From Trichobilharzia regenti (taxonomy: Eukaryota > Platyhelminthes > Trematoda > Strigeidida > Schistosomatidae): 64,000 nt of DNA. The notes below the pieces were generated by a model that was not told the origin of the DNA, did no database searches, and saw nothing but the letters and a program-made list of their open reading frames with translations. The number at the start of each line of letters is the position of its first letter. Within the stretch, counting starts at the first letter, position 1. Positions 62,101 to 64,000 of this stretch are shown one piece after another. Both the position numbers and the translations under genes were made by a program. The stretch spans positions 88,320,984-88,384,983 of the forward strand of contig OX235265.1 of assembly GCA_944472135.2 (NCBI GenBank), written 5' to 3'.

Positions 62101-64000
62101 TCCACCAGCTATCATGCTGGTATTTAACAACTTTGTGGATATCCATGTACATGACAAAACAGTAGACCTAGTCTATAAGGGCTAATTATACCACCTTACT
62201 ACCTAAAACTGGATAGATGAAGAGGTGTTGCAACTCATGTTCCACTGGTTCAAATCCAAGAGATTGAACTATTTGGCCACACCGACAGGAACAGACCTAC
62301 TAATAACAGTTAAAAATTGTGTGAATACCCATAAAACAAACACAGCCAAAGTAAGAAAATCACTCTGTAGTATAAACCAGTGACACAGTGTACACATAAA
62401 GGAATAGAAAGAAAAAAGTAATTTATAATTTCCACTTACCTTGAAAGTGTCTTGATAATTCAACAAATGATAACGAATTTCACTTGTCACATCATAGTCA
62501 ACGGCTTCAACCTGAACTAGTATTGTATCAGGTTGTACATCTTCGGGGACACTGATATAATCGGTAACCACACCCAGCTCTGACTTTGTATGAGTTGACG
62601 GTAATGAAGGACTATTTGATATCTGAGGTACATCAATTGACTGACGAACCGATTTTGGCTTTAAGAACTCCGGGACATTATCGTCTACATCATCAAGAAA
62701 AATGTGCAGTGGAGAAAAAGTACACAACTGCGGTTGTCCCATATCACATGCTCGTAATATCAAACTATAGCTGGAGATAACCTCTCTGTCGAGAGGTGCT
62801 GCAACAGTTAGGGAGACACCACAACAAAATGTCCCTGTGTTGTTATTGTATTCTCTACCCAATTCAGCAGTTGGTTGTAACACAAAAGCCTGTCTAATAT
62901 CTGTGTCAGCCACAAAGGACGCTTCAGTTTCAGAAGCAACTGATCTTAAGGCTTCTAATCCATAAATAATCTGCCCAGCCATTGAATAATCTGCACCATC
63001 TTCATCTGAGGCTGCAAACTTTAAAATAACTGTACCAATGGGAAGATTTTCAAGAATATGTATACGAGTTGGCAGATCTGTTGGAAACTGCGGTCGATGA
63101 CGATTGATTTGAATTTCATAAGGAGTATCCTGACTCAATAAAAATTCAAACCTTCTTTTTTGAACCTTCAATGCTTGTAACTCATCATATATGTTAGATG
63201 ACTTGCAACGCCTTGTAAAATTAGCGCCAGCTAATTCTTGGATAGGCACTAAATTTAATGACAAAGTGCATGATTTCTTAGAAGCCTTTGTGCCATCTGA
63301 AGCTAATAAATTGAGAATAATTGGATTTGCTGGAGATCCTAAGTATGTACAGATAACACTCAAATCTCCTGTTTGTTCATCAACTTTAAAACATGGTCTT
63401 GAAAAACTGCTTGAAGCGATATGTATTGTAATAGAACTCTGACCATCACGATCTAAATCTTCAGCAAAATACCGACCTATATTCAGGCTTGGTGAAGACG
63501 AACCAGTGTGAATAAGAAGTGAACCTTCGTCAGTGACAGGTAGAGATATTTCACAAGAATCCTCTACAAAAACTGGAGAGTGTTCATTAATGTCTAATAT
63601 TCGAATGACAAAAACAGCAAGAACACTACGTGGTAGTGGAATTCCGGAATCCGTTACTTTCACGCGTACTGTGAACTCGGACGGCATAGTTTCCGCATCC
63701 AAAGGTTTTGATATTATTAGCTTATTATGATGAAGACCAGACAAAGAAAATGGTAAGAATTCAGCGTCATACAAGATATACGACAGATCTGTGTGTGACT
63801 TATCCGGATCATGTGCTACAATGGACAAGACAGAGGAGTTTACAGAAGCGTTTTCTGGCACTTCAACTATTGACCCATTATTCTGTACAACAGGATCCAT
63901 GTCATTAATGTCGAAAATTTCAATGACCACACGTGATTCCGCAGCACTACTTAGTAACAAATTATTGCCGTCTACAACAGTGAAAGGAATGGTGATTATG
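14943..64000 (-). CDS. Large Fat/Dachsous-type cadherin gene, partial, 12 exons visible
   Basis: Cadherins of this kind are single-pass membrane adhesion proteins with many extracellular EC repeats bridged by calcium. The coding sequence joins from 64000 down to 14943 through twelve exons: 62440-64000, 60040-60874, 57686-57879, 55101-55296, 54642-54721, 51869-52049, 44661-44863, 42134-42416, 32775-32932, 26144-26471, 18592-18939 and 14943-15538. Every junction has GT/AG ends and matching phase, giving 1654 codons without a stop. EC calcium motifs recur: DINDMDP, DINEHSP, LDRE, DVDDNVP, DVNDNPPVF, DENDHFP, DINDNSPRF, DLDSG, LDYE. No signal peptide, transmembrane segment or cytoplasmic tail is in the window, so both protein ends are outside it. 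Fat versus Dachsous versus another giant cadherin cannot be decided, because EGF/LamG domains are not visible. Introns are packed with SINE and LINE copies. Confidence 0.88.
15836..15885. repeat. Perfect 50-bp palindrome with AT core
   Basis: The arm AAATGACCGCACAAT is followed by twenty alternating A/T bases and the exact reverse complement of the arm. It stands directly before the Penelope-like fragment and about 300 bases below the acceptor of exon 12. Confidence 0.95.
15887..16965 (+). mobile_element. Penelope-like element, 3' end with GIY-YIG domain
   Basis: Plus-strand frames give LEKVLKNNGYPQRFINKY and KTVFIQLDFKGENIAAMINR, then, after a one-base frameshift near 16,190, NCVYKFTCVCKSSYIGRTER with RFSEHVPKNLR and a conserved C-terminal LLKFVEAISIKLLKPDLC. 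This is the end of a Penelope-like element protein: the linker after reverse transcriptase and a GIY-YIG-type endonuclease. Y (SSYIG) and R/E of the family core can be seen. A 3' UTR follows to about 16,965. The polymerase is absent and the frame is broken. Confidence 0.82.
17165..17790 (+). mobile_element. RTE C-terminal and 3' fragment, decayed
   Basis: Plus-strand phrases parallel the RTE copy at 37.2-37.9 kb in the same order: ATCGACCATATGTG, GTTCTATCTCTCGTG, GGCGTAGAGTGTG, AATCGACAAGGTTGTG and ACTACCGGTGATATG. Stops and frameshifts are frequent. Confidence 0.6.
17940..18445 (+). mobile_element. RTE fragment of a second, diverged lineage
   Basis: The plus-strand frame gives DEISNHTVEARVTYANF, HWSRRDISLNVKSRVYD, YACEIWPLRAEEVHQLSVF and then a WLAHVIRND-like region. 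This is the same domain as the main RTE copy but clearly more distant from it than the other fragments. It is broken by stops. Confidence 0.7.
18592..18939 (-). CDS. Cadherin exon 11
   Basis: The acceptor AAATTCAAG completes the glycine of EYTG and continues ELRVSGLLDYETVKKHY, then IYINILDANEYAPQF, an EC linker with DANEYAP in place of DxNDNxP. The next repeat ends AYDPDSDENGKIVYSIVK (residues 1340-1456). It ends AAAAG before GTGAGA, phase 1. Confidence 0.92.
19230..19560 (-). mobile_element. Family A SINE, first of a tandem pair
   Basis: Full order on the minus strand with tail CCAACACTTG, hammerhead region (TTGGAGAGTC, GTGAAACAACTGTC), head GGGTTCGAATCCC and leader. The next copy follows in the same orientation. 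Confidence 0.75.
19565..19905 (-). mobile_element. Family A SINE, second of a tandem pair
   Basis: Nearly complete on the minus strand: leader, head with GGGCTCGAACCCC, hammerhead with CTAAAGA core and ATGAAACAGCTGTCC, tail to CCAGCACTTG. Confidence 0.8.
20640..20875 (+). mobile_element. LINE 3' end (family F), decayed
   Basis: Same order as the 10.96-kb copy (CATTGGAGTGACATCG, CTCGAGTGGAACAACCC, GCTGAAGTCCTATGTTTTA), more diverged. Confidence 0.6.
20925..21455 (+). repeat. Dispersed unit P, copy 1 (with in-frame stop)
   Basis: Shares with 45,950-46,425 the text CGTACAATATCTTCAAGTAA and a short reading frame with MVSELKYKPFHYDI, RNPQYLVERQLKDVQNYI and RPKDITEVQL. In this copy the frame stops at TAG (21,219) where the other has TTG. 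I do not recognise the protein. Confidence 0.65.
21816..21908 (+). repeat. (TA)n joined to (GATA)n
   Basis: About 56 bases of TA pass into nine GATA units. Confidence 0.95.
22235..22445 (+). mobile_element. Family D SINE
   Basis: Head with GCCCGGGTTCGTTATC, body with TAGGTTGGCTGTGAGGCTAG, and CTTGAAGCCCTATGTTC at the end. A TAGAG repeat lies in the head. Confidence 0.65.
22470..22645 (-). mobile_element. Family E SINE, tail and part of body
   Basis: Plus-strand text GCGCAGACTGAATTCTGTC and TAGATGGTTGGAGGTAATCG marks the tail in minus orientation. An RTE fragment abuts it. Confidence 0.6.
22640..23085 (-). mobile_element. RTE C-terminal fragment
   Basis: On the minus strand this matches the RTE segment from the ETWS region through LGKxxxSIDEAV to the metal-site loop. 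Plus-strand marks are GTCGAGGAAGGCGATGG, GTCGATTGATTCCCCCTC and CACCTATGATCAAAGATAG. Several frameshifts are present. Confidence 0.7.
23138..23290 (-). mobile_element. Family D SINE, internally deleted
   Basis: On the minus strand: head with ACGGGTTCGATTCC, a short middle, and CTTCAAAGCCTAGG near the end. Confidence 0.6.
23291..24659. other. Unassigned low-complexity intron sequence
   Basis: Inside the intron between exons 10 and 11. CA, GT, AGT and TTA runs and a G9 stretch near 23,911; no repeat family or exon seen. Confidence 0.5.
24660..24800 (+). mobile_element. Family A SINE, 5'-truncated
   Basis: It starts near the B box, then carries the hammerhead-like motif (24,698-24,743) and part of the tail. 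Confidence 0.65.
24698..24743 (+). ncRNA. Hammerhead-like motif, core intact, stem II weak
   Basis: Stem I GTACTG/CAGTAC is perfect, the core CTGAAGA (24,704-24,710) and GAAA (24,726-24,729) are intact, and the cleavage-site C precedes CAGTAC. Stem II (from GCC, 24,711) pairs poorly and stem III is ACAACTGT. Confidence 0.5.
24985..25290 (-). mobile_element. Family E SINE, decayed
   Basis: Minus orientation tail and body, with GACTGGTGAATGCCAAC and GCGCGAAACC as the hammerhead remnant. A small palindrome-like repeat lies near 25,230. Confidence 0.6.
25735..25965 (-). mobile_element. Family A SINE, decayed
   Basis: Minus-strand head, CTGATGAGGAGTTCC, GACAAAACAG and tail pieces. The stem I arms are lost. 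Confidence 0.6.
26144..26471 (-). CDS. Cadherin exon 10
   Basis: The acceptor TCTTACTAG precedes IQINVKLTTIQSSPKF, where a DxNDxxP linker would be expected but its aspartates are lost. Residues 1231-1340 follow to RSLFTLNEYTG. Several N-x-S/T sites are present. It ends ACACAG before GTCAGT, phase 1. Immediately downstream in the intron is a run of about 20 T on the sense strand. Confidence 0.88.
26635..26850 (-). mobile_element. Family A SINE in the intron near exon 10
   Basis: Tail, hammerhead-like motif (26,697-26,742) and head (GGTTCAACCCTC) on the minus strand; the leader is missing. Confidence 0.65.
26697..26742 (-). ncRNA. Hammerhead-like motif, core intact, stem I weak
   Basis: On the minus strand the core CTGAAGA (26,730-26,736), stem II GTCC/GGAC, GAAA and stem III ACAGCTGT with cleavage-site C are intact. 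The 5' arm of stem I has mutated and no longer pairs well with CAGTAC. Confidence 0.5.
27040..27217 (-). mobile_element. Family D SINE, interrupted
   Basis: Minus-strand body (GAAGATTTGGCGTGAGGCC) and part of the head (TGTAGGCTCGATTCCGG). A family C copy adjoins at 27,218. Confidence 0.6.
27218..27411 (-). mobile_element. Family C SINE inserted in a family D copy
   Basis: A T-rich end at 27,218 (the A tail on the minus strand), body with CCACACTTGTACC and ACCTGATATCTATG, head with CCGGGGTTTGAGCC. Family D sequence stands directly before it. Confidence 0.8.
27580..27800 (-). mobile_element. Family A SINE, decayed
   Basis: The minus strand has TACCAAAGAGTCC, AGCTGTCCAGTACG, a head with GGGTTCTAAACC and the tail with CTAACTGATATC. 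Confidence 0.6.
28775..29088 (+). mobile_element. RTE fragment in opposite orientation to its neighbour
   Basis: Read on the plus strand in shifting frames it matches the middle of the C-terminal RTE region: LISDEISA, DWLSTKGWVYCSSVRPVVLYG, then RHEKISYL and a CLRSISRVKW-like stretch. The same residues occur inside the minus-strand copy that begins at 29089, so the pair forms an inverted junction. Confidence 0.75.
29089..30415 (-). mobile_element. RTE-type non-LTR retrotransposon, RT domain copy, 5' truncated
   Basis: One open frame covers most of an RTE reverse transcriptase: PSDWGKSLIIPIFKKGN at the start, NQAGFRPGRGC, FLDLKAAFDSVDR, GVRQGCPLSPFLFN, the catalytic YADDIVLL, and the C-terminal region with ETWSIRVEDMKRL and LHRLRWLGQVLRMP. 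The apurinic endonuclease half is absent. The frame looks open across RT, but the last ~45 residues after QTKTW diverge from the other copies in the window, so a frameshift or rearrangement lies near 29140. It is flanked on both sides by oppositely oriented RTE pieces and is similar to schistosome SR2-like RTE elements. Confidence 0.88.
30416..30475 (+). mobile_element. RTE 3'-terminal fragment
   Basis: The stretch reads ACTTGAACTG, GCACATATGTGCAAAG, TTCTATTTC and an ACAG-repeat tail. This is the same 3' end seen on the plus strand at 34.4, 37.9 and 40.75 kb. It abuts the truncated 5' side of the minus-strand RTE copy, so the first residues of that open frame come from this piece, not from the polymerase. 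Confidence 0.65.
30476..30635 (+). mobile_element. LINE 3' end (family F), short
   Basis: GAGATCGTTTGATGCGG, a GGCTAGAAGTGCGACTGCAG stretch and an AATAATAAC tail. It follows the RTE 3' fragment. Confidence 0.55.
30832..30865. repeat. (TA)n microsatellite
   Basis: About 17 units. Confidence 0.95.
31222..31425 (-). mobile_element. Family D SINE
   Basis: Head with CAGGATTCGATCCCCGG, body with GGAAGGTTAGGCATGTGGC and a run ending CTATGTTCCTTTGG on the minus strand. Confidence 0.75.
31440..31645 (-). mobile_element. Family A SINE, decayed
   Basis: Minus-strand GAAGAGTCTCAAAC, GGACGAATTAGC and head remnants; the tail reaches TGATCAAAC. Confidence 0.55.
31658..31846 (-). mobile_element. Family C SINE
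   Basis: Body and head as at 27.2 kb. The B box reads GGGGTTCGATCCC, and the head ends with GTGCGTCGGTGCC read on the minus strand. Confidence 0.8.
31850..32774. other. Unassigned intron sequence below exon 9
   Basis: A short inverted pair around TTTCCTAGGCTTT near 32,005-32,040 is visible; nothing else was recognised. Confidence 0.4.
32775..32932 (-). CDS. Cadherin exon 9
   Basis: The acceptor AAATTTTCAG precedes residues 1178-1230. They read as the second half of an EC repeat, with SLFVYLAEPLDYHHSASVYNLVLI; LDYH stands where LDRE or LDYE is usual. It ends ACTAAG before GTAAAT, phase 0. It is separated from exon 8 by the largest complete intron in the window (9.2 kb). Confidence 0.88.
33055..33487 (+). 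mobile_element. Family G repeat, best copy
   Basis: An unclassified dispersed repeat. It starts with GCCCGGCCGACAACTGC, contains CATATGGGTCACCGGC and a G-rich AAGGGGGGGTGG stretch, and ends with TTTTAATAAAATAAAA. An ORF-like reading is present but has no recognised domain. Four copies are in the window. Confidence 0.65.
33820..34010 (-). mobile_element. Family D SINE, decayed
   Basis: Minus-strand head with CCGGGGTTCGATTCC, decayed body and GCCACTCGGAACGCAG at the 3' end. Confidence 0.6.
34030..34425 (+). mobile_element. RTE 3' UTR fragment
   Basis: It contains the RTE stop-proximal text (CAGTCCATGAAATCCTTGAC) and the T-rich 3' UTR, and ends with TGTGCAAAGTTCTATGTTG followed by a CAGTCAG-type tail. 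It lies just upstream of the 28S rRNA-like segment. Confidence 0.65.
34500..35110 (+). pseudogene. 28S rRNA-derived pseudogene, mosaic with deletions
   Basis: Several conserved large-subunit rRNA stretches occur in correct order: CTTGAAACACG and CCAAGGAGTCTAACATGTG (34,658-34,688), AAGATGGTGAACTATG (34,897), GAAGCCAGAGGAAAC and CTGGTGGAGGACC (34,925-34,952), TAGTAGCTGG (34,962), TTTTATCCGG and AAGCGAATGATTAGA (35,006-35,032), GAATCAACTAGCCCTGAAAA (35,056). Segments normally between them are missing, for example the part with the universal GTGCAAATCG after the GGAGGACC helix. The left edge is uncertain. It sits in an intron of the cadherin gene and cannot be functional rRNA. Confidence 0.82.
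35415..35665 (-). mobile_element. Family D SINE
   Basis: Minus-strand head with AAGGTTCGAGCCCC, body with AGAAGGTTGGGTGTGAAGC, and CCCTGTATGCTCCACTC at the end. Confidence 0.7.
35743..35938. repeat. Two (TA)n tracts
   Basis: TA runs at 35,743-35,762 and 35,913-35,938. A GA run follows at 36,041-36,061. Confidence 0.9.
36275..36660 (-). mobile_element. Family A SINE, full length
   Basis: All parts are present on the minus strand: leader, head with GGATTCGAACCCG, hammerhead region with ACTAAAGAGTCCC and GGACGAAACAGTTG, and the tail. Confidence 0.75.
36800..36985 (-). mobile_element. Family A SINE, decayed
   Basis: Minus-strand remnants of head and hammerhead (GATGAAGACGCCC, CAGCTGTTCAGTACTCC). 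Confidence 0.5.
37185..37958 (+). mobile_element. RTE C-terminal region with 3' UTR and tail
   Basis: It runs from the STKG-VYC-region through LRSISRVRW, the loop with GTCATCGCCTTCCTCGACAA, the stop region and the T-rich 3' UTR to TTTGTGCAAAGC and a (CAGT)n tail near 37,945. It is the longest 3' end in the window and useful as a reference for the others. Frames are broken. Confidence 0.75.
38458..38790 (-). mobile_element. Family A SINE, full length
   Basis: Minus-strand head with AGTTCGAACTTTG, hammerhead region with AAGAGGAGTCCC and GGACGAAACTACTG, leader and tail. Its 5' end faces the partial plus-strand copy that follows. Confidence 0.7.
38805..38935 (+). mobile_element. Family A SINE, 5'-truncated
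   Basis: The hammerhead region (ATGACGAAGAGTACC, ATGAAACAGCTGTC) and the tail only. Confidence 0.6.
39100..39480 (+). mobile_element. LINE 3' end (family F)
   Basis: Frames read ILEVRWDSQPKEVSNKELLQ and RTNQQSM, then a TWRKSC-like stretch. The tail is lost. Confidence 0.6.
40365..40797 (+). mobile_element. RTE 3' fragment with internal deletion
   Basis: It covers a HRxLGKQGKSIDEA-like segment, the metal-site loop CGACGGGCATTACTAGC and GGCCAAACAAAAACATGGCA, then jumps to the end of the 3' UTR (GTGCCAAGTTCTATGTTGAA) and a (CAGA)n tail at 40,785. The stop-proximal part is deleted. Confidence 0.75.
40897..41102. repeat. Foldback dimer of the family A tail
   Basis: The left arm 40,897-40,983 and right arm 41,014-41,102 are almost exact reverse complements, ending in TTAAGTGTTGG and CCAACACTTGA. 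The 30-base loop is a piece of the hammerhead (stem III and GAAA in minus orientation). A full plus-strand family A copy follows directly. Confidence 0.9.
41103..41470 (+). mobile_element. Family A SINE, full length
   Basis: Leader, head with GGGCTCGAATCCC, hammerhead relic 41,362-41,410 and tail. Together with the foldback at its 5' side it makes a compound of three family A tails. Confidence 0.8.
41362..41410 (+). ncRNA. Hammerhead-like relic in a full family A copy
   Basis: GCACTG pairs with CAGTAC apart from one mismatch. The core is ATGAAGA, then a stem II ending in GTCGAC, GAAA and ACAGCTGT-C. The core change makes cleavage doubtful. Confidence 0.45.
42134..42416 (-). CDS. Cadherin exon 8 with a lysine/glutamate insert
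   Basis: The acceptor TGCTCTTAG precedes IFARDQGEHPVVRM, completing the EC strand from exon 7 (residues 1084-1178). Right after it comes a run of K, E and G (about 13 residues), then a strand SAIIFIRILP and a serine/threonine/proline-rich linker. The next repeat starts at TIVGEKLFSFAVHDSYDPSGMG. It ends TTTTAA before GTAAGT, phase 1. The charged run sits where a short loop is normal, and the calcium linker that should follow is not recognisable. Confidence 0.85.
42600..42775 (-). mobile_element. Family B (Sm-alpha-like) SINE
   Basis: Minus-strand head with GGGTTTGAACC, CTCACTGGGGAGTGC and the hammerhead relic 42,623-42,670. It forms an inverted pair with the next copy. Confidence 0.75.
42623..42670 (-). 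ncRNA. Sm-alpha-type hammerhead relic
   Basis: On the minus strand: ATCCAG, core ATGACGA (first base changed), stem II GTCC/GGAC, GAAA, ATGCGAATC and CTAGATTCC. The order is that of the Sm-alpha hammerhead known from S. mansoni. Confidence 0.6.
42825..43020 (+). mobile_element. Family B (Sm-alpha-like) SINE
   Basis: A head with GACCCAATTGGTCTAGG as A-box region and GTGTTCGAGCCTC as B box, then CACTCACTAGGGAATGG and the hammerhead relic 42,931-42,978, ending near CACTAGTCACAATCC. Confidence 0.8.
42931..42978 (+). ncRNA. Sm-alpha-type hammerhead relic
   Basis: ATCCAG (42,931) pairs with CTGGAT (42,973). The core CTGACGA is intact, stem II GTC/GAC has lost one pair, and GAAA is intact. The cleavage triplet reads ACC instead of a UC type, and four extra bases separate stem I from the core. 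Confidence 0.6.
43690..43874 (-). mobile_element. Family C SINE
   Basis: T-rich start, body, and head with GAGGTTCGAGCCCC on the minus strand. Closely similar to the copies at 27.2 and 31.7 kb. Confidence 0.82.
44215..44400 (+). mobile_element. Family D SINE, decayed
   Basis: Head (GTCGGTAGTTCTAAACGATA, GAGGGTTCGACTTCC) and body remnants ending CTTGCGTTCCTTTCAGG, just below exon 7. Confidence 0.55.
44661..44863 (-). CDS. Cadherin exon 7
   Basis: The acceptor ATTATAG precedes residues 1016-1083 with VGRVFALDLDSGLNGTV, the DLDSG calcium-site strand, then FFVVEQNGWICTKDGVPPVG and EYRMK. Two donors overlap here. The one after AAA (GTAGGT, intron from 44660) is chosen because it alone matches the phase of the next exon. 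Confidence 0.88.
45335..45675 (+). mobile_element. Family A SINE, full length
   Basis: Leader, head with GGTTAGAACCC, hammerhead region (GTTCAAGAGTCCC, GGACGAAACAGTTATCC) and tail ending near 45,665. Confidence 0.75.
45950..46425 (+). repeat. Dispersed unit P, copy 2 (frame open)
   Basis: The frame from 46,074 to 46,343 gives MLSEMKYKPFHDDIYALPAS, PVERQLKDFQKYILRP and TPTIRPFLKFNRNLRIRSL with a stop at 46,341. The 3' side has a deletion compared with copy 1. No intron and no known domain was seen. It may be a retrocopy of a host mRNA or part of an unknown element. Confidence 0.6.
46426..46806 (+). other. AATAAA-bearing AT-rich unit, unassigned
   Basis: It starts TGTAGCGGCCTATTTG and ends with ACAATAAAGTTATAATT. 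It could be a solo LTR or a processed copy; no target duplication or matching partner was found. Confidence 0.3.
46808..46985 (-). mobile_element. Family A SINE, cut at the B box
   Basis: Tail and a well-kept hammerhead (46,903-46,948) on the minus strand. The head stops within the B box (GGGATTCGATTTT). Confidence 0.7.
46903..46948 (-). ncRNA. Hammerhead motif with a single core change
   Basis: Stem I GTACTG/CAGTAC, stem II GTCC/GGAC, GAAA and ACAGCTGT-C are perfect. The only core change is the first base of CTGAAGA, which is A. Most family A copies in the window share this ATGAAGA variant. Confidence 0.5.
46990..48780. other. Unassigned AT-rich intron sequence
   Basis: Microsatellites, a CGCGCG-(CT)n tract at 48,288-48,316 and C/T runs. 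No exon or element found. Confidence 0.5.
47422..47458. repeat. (TA)n microsatellite
   Basis: About 18 units. Confidence 0.95.
48782..49060. repeat. Second foldback of a family A tail plus a leader piece
   Basis: Arms 48,782-48,829 and 48,871-48,921 are reverse complements with scattered differences. The loop again holds hammerhead remnants (CTGCTGTTTCAAC). A family A leader follows to about 49,060, where a family C copy interrupts it. Confidence 0.7.
49066..49250 (-). mobile_element. Family C SINE inserted in a family A leader
   Basis: T-rich start at 49,066, body, and head with CGGGGTTCGATCCC on the minus strand. The family A leader before it is cut at this point. Confidence 0.8.
49600..49860 (+). 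mobile_element. Family G repeat, 3' part
   Basis: Matches the second half of the 33-kb copy: CAAGTCAAAGGCTCAAGGG, GGCGTCCGGGTGGTATC, and a TTTTAATAAATGCAATAG end. Confidence 0.6.
49920..50100 (-). mobile_element. Family D SINE
   Basis: Minus-strand head with CGGAGTTCGAATCCCG, body with AAGTTTGGCATAG and CCTATGTTCCACTTGGAACG at the end. Confidence 0.65.
51145..51240 (+). mobile_element. Family A SINE fragment beginning at the hammerhead
   Basis: It starts at GTACTGATGAAGAG, continues GGACGAAACGCATGTCC and a short tail. There is no tRNA head. Confidence 0.55.
51390..51690 (-). mobile_element. Family G repeat, decayed
   Basis: Minus orientation with remnants such as TTCAATTCAAAGGCTCAGG and AGCCGTGGGAACG. 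It lies just before exon 6. Confidence 0.45.
51869..52049 (-). CDS. Cadherin exon 6
   Basis: The acceptor CTCTTCAG precedes VTVSDDDKLSPRSVEV, then IELLDINDNSPRF, a textbook EC linker, and the start of the next repeat (residues 956-1016). It ends AAAT before GTAAGT, phase 1. Placement after the 80-base exon restores a full EC repeat. Confidence 0.92.
52128..52420 (-). mobile_element. LINE 3' end (family F)
   Basis: Minus strand: GGAGATGGACTGGACACCC, GTGGAACCTGAATAAG, GGAGGAGATCGTGCGATG and an end with TTTCACTGGGAAACC and an AATAATAA tail. Confidence 0.65.
53084..53126. repeat. (TA)n microsatellite
   Basis: About 21 units, at the 5' edge of a family F fragment. Confidence 0.95.
53118..53262 (+). 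mobile_element. LINE 3' end (family F), short
   Basis: GGGTGACATGGAGGAGATCG directly after a (TA)n tract, then AAAGCCCTATGTTCCACG and an AATAAT tail. Confidence 0.6.
53282..53431 (-). mobile_element. Family E SINE, 3' part, split by an RTE insertion
   Basis: Minus-strand hammerhead-like region (GCTGACTGGTGAGTGCC, TACGAAACC) and part of the head. The rest of the head continues at 54,069 beyond the RTE insertion. Confidence 0.7.
53432..54068 (-). mobile_element. 5'-truncated RTE insertion inside a family E SINE
   Basis: On the minus strand it starts in the ETWPLRVEDMKRL region, continues CLRSISRVKWHNKVSNIEV, LHRLRWLEHVLRMPSHR and QTKTWYQSMKS, then the 3' UTR and a (CAGA)n tail ending at 53,432. 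The flanking family E sequence is continuous across it, and CAGTC is present on both sides (53,426-53,430 and 54,064-54,068), consistent with a target duplication. Confidence 0.75.
54069..54490. mobile_element. Family E SINE, rest of split copy plus a plus-strand copy
   Basis: 54,069-54,240 continues the minus-strand copy (AGAGACGTTACCATTGAGC). 54,241-54,490 is a plus-strand copy with GGGATTCGAAACTC, GACTGGTGAGTGCC and TAGCACGAAACC (stem II GTGC/GCAC intact). Confidence 0.65.
54642..54721 (-). CDS. Cadherin exon 5, an 80-base small exon
   Basis: This exon is too short for an ORF scan and was found by the protein and phase gap between exons 4 and 6. The acceptor AATAAATAG precedes it, and it ends CTTATG before GTAAGC. 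It completes the glycine of RTG and gives residues 930-955, including SLDRETV, the LDRE calcium motif missing between the neighbours. It enters at phase 1 and leaves at phase 0, exactly as needed. Confidence 0.85.
54855..55078 (+). mobile_element. Family B (Sm-alpha-like) SINE next to exon 4
   Basis: ACTCACCCATTGGAG, GGTACATCCACAGATG, a short GAT repeat, AAGGACGAAATG and CTAGATTCCACTGC. It ends about 25 bases from the exon 4 edge. Confidence 0.65.
55101..55296 (-). CDS. Cadherin exon 4
   Basis: The acceptor TGATGCAG precedes VLDENDHFPITQL, a classical EC linker that completes the strand FIE from exon 3. The exon then carries the VENSPAKV repeat start, a DSDNKD calcium site and HFIIDTRT (residues 864-929). 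It ends ACAG before GTGAGT, phase 1. A Sm-alpha-like SINE ends about 25 bases below the exon, on the intron side. Confidence 0.92.
55775..55970 (+). mobile_element. Family D SINE, decayed
   Basis: A degraded head (CCGGCGTTCCAATCACC) and body with AGGTGCAGTATGAGTTAGC and ACCTTATCCCATAAAGG. Confidence 0.6.
56292..56665 (-). mobile_element. Family E SINE
   Basis: Minus-strand head, hammerhead-like region (GACTGGTGAGTGAGTGCC, AGCACGAAACC) and flanking tail pieces. Confidence 0.65.
57115..57190 (+). repeat. tRNA-like segment
   Basis: AGTGGCTCACTTACTC and CCTGGGTTCGAGTCCC look like A and B boxes of a degraded SINE head. Confidence 0.35.
57686..57879 (-). CDS. Cadherin exon 3
   Basis: The acceptor TTTTTAAG precedes 57879. 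The split glycine codon from the upstream exon is completed, and 64 codons follow (residues 799-863). They contain MRELDAEAVQDEDGYW, a variant of the LDRE strand, then a serine- and arginine-rich loop and AELFIE. It ends GAG before GTAGGC, phase 0. The sense matches only the minus strand and continues the EC repeat of exon 2. Confidence 0.88.
58138..58335 (-). mobile_element. Family B (Sm-alpha-like) SINE
   Basis: Minus strand: head with GCTGGGTTCGTGTC, CACTCACTGGGGATC, TATCCAGCCAAC, ATAGGGCGAAATGC and GAATTCCACTGC. The core is changed. Confidence 0.7.
58495..58770 (+). mobile_element. Decayed RTE 3' UTR fragment
   Basis: It follows the order of the RTE 3' UTR (T-rich stretch, a gap rich in AGGAGGG, then CTACAAAGTTAAACGTCGAC for TGCAAAGTTCTATGTTGAAA). 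It is weakly conserved. Confidence 0.4.
58870..58995 (-). repeat. tRNA-like SINE head of another family
   Basis: Minus strand with GTGGCTCACCAGTCTAGACG and AAGTTCGGATCCCC, spaced as A and B boxes. No further copy of it was found in the window. Confidence 0.4.
59055..59455 (-). mobile_element. Family A SINE, full length
   Basis: All parts on the minus strand, with head GGGTTCGAGCGCC, hammerhead region CCGAAGAGTCCC and GGACGAAACATTTACC, and leader to about 59,450. Confidence 0.75.
59490..59825 (+). mobile_element. Family A SINE interrupted by a small-RNA-like insert
   Basis: The leader and first bases of the head are separated from the rest by the 99-base insert at 59,563-59,661. The head continues with GTAGCTGAATGG and GGTTCCAAACCC, then a reduced hammerhead (AACAAAACAGTTGTCC) and the tail. 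Confidence 0.75.
59563..59661 (+). ncRNA. C/D-snoRNA-like insert with target duplication, in a family A SINE
   Basis: A 99-base segment interrupts the tRNA head of a family A copy. GGATCTAGTCC stands on both sides (59,552-59,562 and 59,662-59,672). Inside, ATGATGC (59,570-59,576) resembles box C and CTGA (59,652-59,655) box D. AGGAA before box C can pair with TTCTT after box D. A strong hairpin GTGTGGGC/GCCCACAC lies between. No A-tail is evident. I do not recognise the RNA; a retrocopy of a small nucleolar RNA is the best reading, and another small RNA is possible. Confidence 0.5.
60040..60874 (-). CDS. Cadherin exon 2
   Basis: The acceptor TTTTCAG lies just above 60874, and the exon ends GATG before GTAAGT. 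Residues 521-798 start IHPRTGKIRL, completing the EC repeat left open by the upstream exon, and run through LDRE, DVNDNPPVF, VPEDIPEGAYI, DRDEGRNA, MDQG and ENQPSGSF. Two full repeats and parts of two others are present. The upstream join is phase 0 and the downstream join is phase 1. Confidence 0.92.
60875..62439 (-). other. Intron between exons 1 and 2
   Basis: Donor GTAAGT at 62,439 and acceptor TTTTCAG above 60,874. Unlike the other introns it shows no SINE or LINE copy. Open frames on both strands near 61.92-62.17 kb have no recognised domain. Confidence 0.6.
62440..64000 (-). CDS. Cadherin exon 1 of window (5' side cut by window edge)
   Basis: This exon gives residues 1-520 of the visible protein and is open to the window edge. 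It holds about three and a half EC repeats with DINDMDP near residue 35, a VPEN repeat start, DINEHSP, a DLDRDG site, an ILENLP repeat start, LDRE and DVDDNVPEF, then a PEDVQPDT repeat start. A long stretch rich in K, R and Q sits between two repeats, and some calcium sites are degenerate. The exon ends at CAAG before GTAAGT (intron from 62439), phase 0, after the residues QDTFK. Confidence 0.9.

Noticed and set aside
61924..62165. Overlapping open frames on both strands in intron 1
   Set aside because: No recognised domain, and no splice context that fits the cadherin.
1..64000. CRISPR array or bacterial operon
   Set aside because: Repeats are dispersed SINE and LINE copies and microsatellites, and the only gene is spliced and eukaryotic.
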